From NCBI GenBank assembly GCA_013398175.1, contig VZRZ01006595.1, positions 434,001-498,000 of the forward strand: a DNA stretch of 64,000 nt. The letters run 5' to 3'. This DNA is from Climacteris rufus (taxonomy: Eukaryota; Chordata; Aves; Passeriformes; Climacteridae). Made by a program: the position numbers and the translations under genes. The notes below the pieces were generated by a model. It saw nothing but the letters and a program-made list of their open reading frames with translations. It was not told the DNA's origin and did no database searches. Positions within the stretch are counted from its first letter, which is position 1. The number at the start of each line of letters is the position of its first letter. Positions 59,871 through 64,000 of this stretch are shown here, in pieces.

Positions 59871-62589
59871 GCTTTCTTTACCCTCCTTGCTAAGGTTGCA
59901 AGAGGAAGAGATGATGGTGAGGCAGCAAATGAGTTAGAGTTAGATCCCACAAGTCTTCCTTGACTAAGGCATGGAAAATCATGCTTTGTAAAGCAAAGTC
60001 CACTGCTACCCATAAAGGAGCAGTAAAAGCCTTTAACTCTGCAGCACTGGTTGAAGGTGCTATGGATGATCCCAATACATGCAGCTCTCAGATGAGCAGT
60101 CAGACCTACTCATGATACTCAAATGCAAGTTATCCCATCCTCATCGCTACAAAGAACAGGACAGGCTCCTTGCACTTTGTTTATCAAGCAGATTTACTCA
60201 GCTAATGTATCGTAGGCTTCGAGTCCAGGTTTTACTACAGCTCAAACTATTAGATGAATATGGGCTTCTGTATTGGATTTCAGGACCGACACTTTCATAC
60301 AGAGTTTTCGTTCATTGATTTCAGATGCCTGCACTGAGATTGCCAGGCCTGAATGTTTAACAGCACTGAATTTTAGTAATTACCTGTTATTTTCAATAAA
60401 ATCTATCCCAAACATGCCTGAAGCTTCAGTGTAAAGTTGAATACTTCTAATTAATACAACGTATTTTAGACACATGTGCTTTCCTGTCAATAATGCCCCA
60501 CCTCCAACACATGCTTCCAATTGCTGTGTTTTACAGATACAAGGCACATGCTAGAAAATCCTGTGAACATTTCACTAAAGCTGCACATTTTAATTAAATA
60601 AAATGTGATTGCCAATGAATTTTTTTAAAGAAACAAATAGGACTTACATGAGCCTCAAAATTACAGGCCTTGAACTTATCATCATCTATGTTAGAAGTTA
60701 GTACTTTTTGACTATGGCATACTTCATGTTGACATGTCCATCATTTTTCAAATGGATGCGTGCTGCTATCCAAAATCCATTACTTGTGCTATGAATTGAA
60801 TAATACTCTATTATTTACTTCTGGCATAGTATAATCAGACACATGCATCTTTGTTGGCTTTGTTACTGGCTTTCACTTTCCAGTGAAGGAGCCTGAATAC
60901 ATTAACTTAACATTTTAATGAATTGGTAACAGTAATGGGCGCTTAGAGTATAGATTGCTTTTGTAAAATGCTACTGTACTGAGAAGTGCCTTGAAGTGTT
61001 GTCTAACATTTACCAAGCAGTTAAGAAAGCATGATTTATTTTGGACTAGTTTTATTAGGCAGTTATTGATAGCTATATAATGAATGATCAGTATGCAAGG
61101 AAAAGCATTCGATTGCTTCTTTCAAACCATTCTTGACATGCGGCGTAGCCAAAATAAACAACCTCCTTTCAGTGACTGCCTAAATCACAGAAGAAATCCC
61201 TACCAGCACTCAATGAAGGGTTTTTTTTCTCTCTTAAGGCAATTATTGTTCAAGAATATTACAAAATACTGCGTGTTTTTCACGCAAACATCCATGACTC
61301 AAAGTTATTCTGTGAAGGGGGATAACATCTCTTCCTTTTCATTCTTTTCGTGTGAGTGCAGCACAAAAACCACACAAACACTCTCTTCATACAAAAAGTG
61401 CAGTGGTTCAAACTACAATGAATCTGCTGTTTTGTTTCTAGCAGTGGCAATCCTCCATCCCATGTATCCACACTGTTCAAAGCCACGGTAAAACCATGTC
61501 TGAAACTGAATTTTAATTAAAAGCTAGAAAGTGATTTTTATCTCAGCAAATGCAAAAAAAAAAAAAAAAAAAAAAGAAAAAAAAAGAGAACCGCCGTTAT
61601 ATGATAGCTGACTACCTGCTCTCACACCAATAGCTGCTGTCACCAACTAGAAAATTATTAATCACAAATTTATTCAAATACATATTTTGAACAACATCTA
61701 AGCATGTTTGTGAAATGCATCACCAAGAAGCCATCTGTGCATTTTCAATGACACCATTTATATTTTGTAAAACCAAGCAGCTGTTTTACTGTGATTTTTT
61801 GAGCCTTTAAAATTGGCTTTCAAGACCCAAAGCCGTTGAGGTTATAGAACATAAACCACAAAGCATCTATTTCTAAGTGTGCCTGGAAGGGTGATGATGA
61901 GAAAAATGTACAAGATGCATAGAAGAAATTCTTAGTGCAGAGTTATGCCTGTACAATCTTGATTAGAATGAAAAGTAATTGTCAGGATGATTTCGACCCT
62001 CCAGCCTAATTGTCCAAAGTCTCTTCTTTCATTAGAAAGGGTTTGAGACTAAAGGTGGGAATGCAAACCTGAACTCCTGATAAGGAAAGCAATCAGACAA
62101 TATGTTAAAAATAATTATTGTGTCTAATTCCATCACAGTGAAAACCTTAAGTTAATGCTGAGCCTCTATAATATGGGTAAATAATTGGAAGAAAGAGCAT
62201 TTTATCAGCAGAGTAATGCATTTCTAAGCACAGATGAGTTGCATTTACTGAAGAGAAGCTAATATTTATGTTAGAAGCAGAAAGTGAGTCACTGTTCTTT
62301 ATCTGAGGATTTGTTCACTATTTCTGCCTGAACCAAAATAGTCATGTTGATGAAAGTGGTAATGTATACCTCAGTACAGGCAAGTTTAACATACACTTTA
62401 AATTAAACAGTGTATTCTGTGATTATCTACTTTTTGCCTAAATATTATGTATTCCCCTTTATTATAGAAAAGAAACTCTCTAATATCTTTTTTGTTGTTG
62501 CTGCACAAGACACCATGGGGATGCAGCTTTAAGAGATTAGATATAGGTAGGAAGATTAGGAGAAATAAAGAGGAATTGTATCTTCTGAT
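59871..62589. other. Unique AT-rich non-coding DNA
   Basis: Frames include 60079-60318 (+, 79 codons, Leu/Arg-rich) and 61084-61491 (+, 135 codons), neither with a recognised domain. A long A-rich tract lies at 61554-61585. AT-rich, repeat-poor sequence at 60900-61200 may be constrained, but nothing proves it. Confidence 0.5.
61554..61585. repeat. Poly(A) tract
   Basis: Twenty-two A bases, one G, then nine A bases. No retroposed gene body was recognised on its left side. Confidence 0.85.
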
Positions 62590-62950
62590 TAAATCACAAA
62601 GTCACAAAATAACTCCAGTTGGAAGAGAGCTGGGAACATCTCCAGCCTAACCTCTTGCTCAAAGCAGATCAACACTGAATTCCAAACAGGGTGCTCAGGG
62701 CTTTGTCTAGTTGGGGCTTGAAGGCCTCCAAGGATGGAATCACTGTGATCCCTCTGGGCAGCCTCTTGCAGTGTTTGTCCACCTTTACAAGGCAAACGAT
62801 CCTGCCCCAACACCCGCCGTTACCTCCCCTAAAACTTTCTCACTGATACCTTTCTGGTACTGGGATTGCCCAATTTGGATAGAACACTCTAGATGGGGTC
62901 TAATGGGTGGTACTTGCTCCAGCATATGGTCAAAAACGTCTTCTGACAGG
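62590..62950 (-). mobile_element. CR1 LINE 3' untranslated region
   Basis: Forward sequence is the antisense CR1 tail: TCACAAAGTCACAAAATAACTCCAGTTGGAAG, CATCTCCAGCCTAACCTC, GTGCTCAGGGCTTTGTC, TTGGGGCTTGAAGGCCTCCAAGGATGGAATCACTG, CCTCTGGGCAGCCTCTTGCAGTGTTTG, and a later GATAGAACACTCTAGATGGGGTCTAATGGG block. The 3' end of the element is at the left, where the terminal microsatellite is replaced by ATCACAAAGTCACAAA. The ORF2 part follows directly to the right. Confidence 0.9.
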
Positions 62951-63410
62951 ATTCATTCCCAGAAACAAGGCTGATCTGTGGTTTCCCTGAGAATCCTTCT
63001 TGCTGTTTTTAAAGGCTGGTGAAACTCAGCTGCCTCCCACAGGATCTTACCAATGAGTTTCCTAAATATGTCAAACCCTGCTACCCCAGCTCTGGGATCT
63101 ACACTGCTACTTGCCTTCCTCACTCTTGTCAGCCTCTTGCTCTCCACTGTTTCATGACCACCACACTCAAGGCTGCCAGTGTTTGTCACATCCTCAACCA
63201 GATCTTCCTTGCTTGCAAGCAGATCCAGGAGAACATCACAACTCCTTAATTTACCCAGTATTTGTGTTTAGAAATTACCAAACACCCTCTAGATACTCTC
63301 TGCTTTTCTTGCCTCTCAGTGTGCTACCTTTTCAGGAAGGGAAATTAAAGTAGCCTCTTAAGGACCAGGGAGGGAAACATGGCTACTGATTCTCTAGCAA
63401 AAGTTTCCCT
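62951..63410 (-). pseudogene. CR1 LINE ORF2 endonuclease-end fragment
   Basis: The minus-strand frame at 62953-63189 reads with CR1 ORF2 wording: NTGSLECGGHETVESK, matching the ..LKGSLGCSDHEMVEFKI.. segment at the end of the APE-type endonuclease, then GFDIFRKLIGKILWEAA, matching ..FRRADFGLFRDLLGRVPWEAA... The SDH catalytic triplet expected in the first block reads GGH here, so the Asp is missing. The frame farther upstream (63190-63260) continues as a DLLAS..DLV-type block, and antisense traces run to about 63400 (CAGGAAGGGAAATTAAAG..CTTAAGGACCAGGG). The reverse-transcriptase half of ORF2 is absent, the fragment abutting the 3' untranslated part near 62950. Confidence 0.85.
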
Positions 63411-64000
63411 GTCTAGAGCAAGAGAAAACTTCACTCTGGCTTTTTATAACTTTGGGCCTAATCTTAACTGGGTTTGATGGTGTCAGGCGTAGCTGGAGGT
63501 CATGCCTTTCCCCAGAAAAGGCTGAGGCAGAGCCAGCACTGCTGGAAATAGGCAAGCAACTTGGAGCTCCCCAGGGCAGGGGTCAGGGAACTTTGCCACC
63601 AGTTCCAGCTCTCCCACCACAATCATGTTTTGGCAAGGTACATGACAAACCCTGAAGTGAGAGAATGCTCATCTAAAATTTTTTATAAGTACTTTGTCAT
63701 TTCCTTAGCCTCATCCAATGCTAGAATGGGAGAAATACCCAGGGGCTGGACAATAACATTTAAAAAATCTGGTTTATTATCTGCTTGTCTTAATTAAATG
63801 CCTCTATTTTTTCCCTAGAGGAAGAAAGTTTTTTTACATTAAACAATTTAGTTCGAAGTAAATGGGCCTCTAAAAGATATATTGTTTACTCTGATTTGAT
63901 TTAGTCTGCACAGAAGATCTCGTTCATGACTATTAATATGACTTAGCCCAATCAGATACGTTTCATTTGTGTCCTACATCAGATCTTTAGTTTCTCCCAT
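63411..64000. other. Unique non-coding DNA at window end
   Basis: Two overlapping short frames (67 and 78 codons at 63452-63797, +) have no recognised domain. Further upstream CR1 sequence could persist in diverged form but was not identified. Confidence 0.45.

Noticed and set aside
60079..60318. 79-codon Leu/Arg-rich frame
   Set aside because: Considered as a possible exon because it is basic and helical-looking, but no family was recognised and no clear splice acceptor and donor frame it.
1..64000. tRNA, rRNA, selenocysteine or snRNA genes
   Set aside because: No cloverleaf A/B-box pair, snRNA signature or rRNA segment was recognised by eye. A covariance-model search would be decisive and was not possible.

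Overview
The window reads as non-coding nuclear DNA from a bird. The main evidence is the repeats. There are several CR1 LINE fragments with the 3' tail and ORF2 wording typical of avian genomes. Two long-terminal-repeat-like segments resemble bird endogenous retrovirus families. There are also relics of the amniote-wide tRNA-derived MIR SINE. No mammalian L1, Alu or B elements were recognised. A songbird (passerine) is my best guess, but that rests on remembered similarity of the two LTRs and was not tested.

No protein-coding gene, exon, tRNA, rRNA or CpG island could be supported. The sequence is mostly AT-rich and unique, stop codons are dense in all frames, and no open frame above about 60 codons resembles a known protein. 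The longest frame (28228-28788, +) lies antisense to a decayed CR1. The window is therefore intergenic or lies inside large introns; the sequence alone does not say which.

Layout. 1-13.1 kb: unique AT-rich DNA with homopolymer tracts and one 16-bp palindrome. 13.16-13.56 kb: a truncated retroviral LTR. 14.27-14.66 kb: a near-identical 190-bp direct duplication on either side of an ambiguous base. 16.0-16.1 kb: degenerate telomere-like repeats. 16.1-28.0 kb: unique. 28.0-28.53 kb: a CR1 copy, tail joined to mid-ORF2. 29.17-29.21 kb: an assembly gap. 34.66-35.14 kb: a probable solo LTR. 36.06-36.15 kb: a 15-bp minisatellite. 38.25-38.44 kb: a CR1 tail. 39.43 and 45.3 kb: MIR relics. 43.9 kb: a 20-bp palindrome. 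55.56-56.28 kb and 58.73-59.11 kb: two old CR1 copies on opposite strands. 56.94 kb: a small gap. 59.7-59.84 kb: another CR1 tail. 62.59-63.4 kb: a CR1 copy with the same tail-plus-ORF2 architecture as the one at 28 kb.

No new biological system was found. The items most worth checking are the telomere-like block, the duplication beside the ambiguous base, the two CR1 copies that both lack the reverse-transcriptase half of ORF2, and the LTR boundaries.
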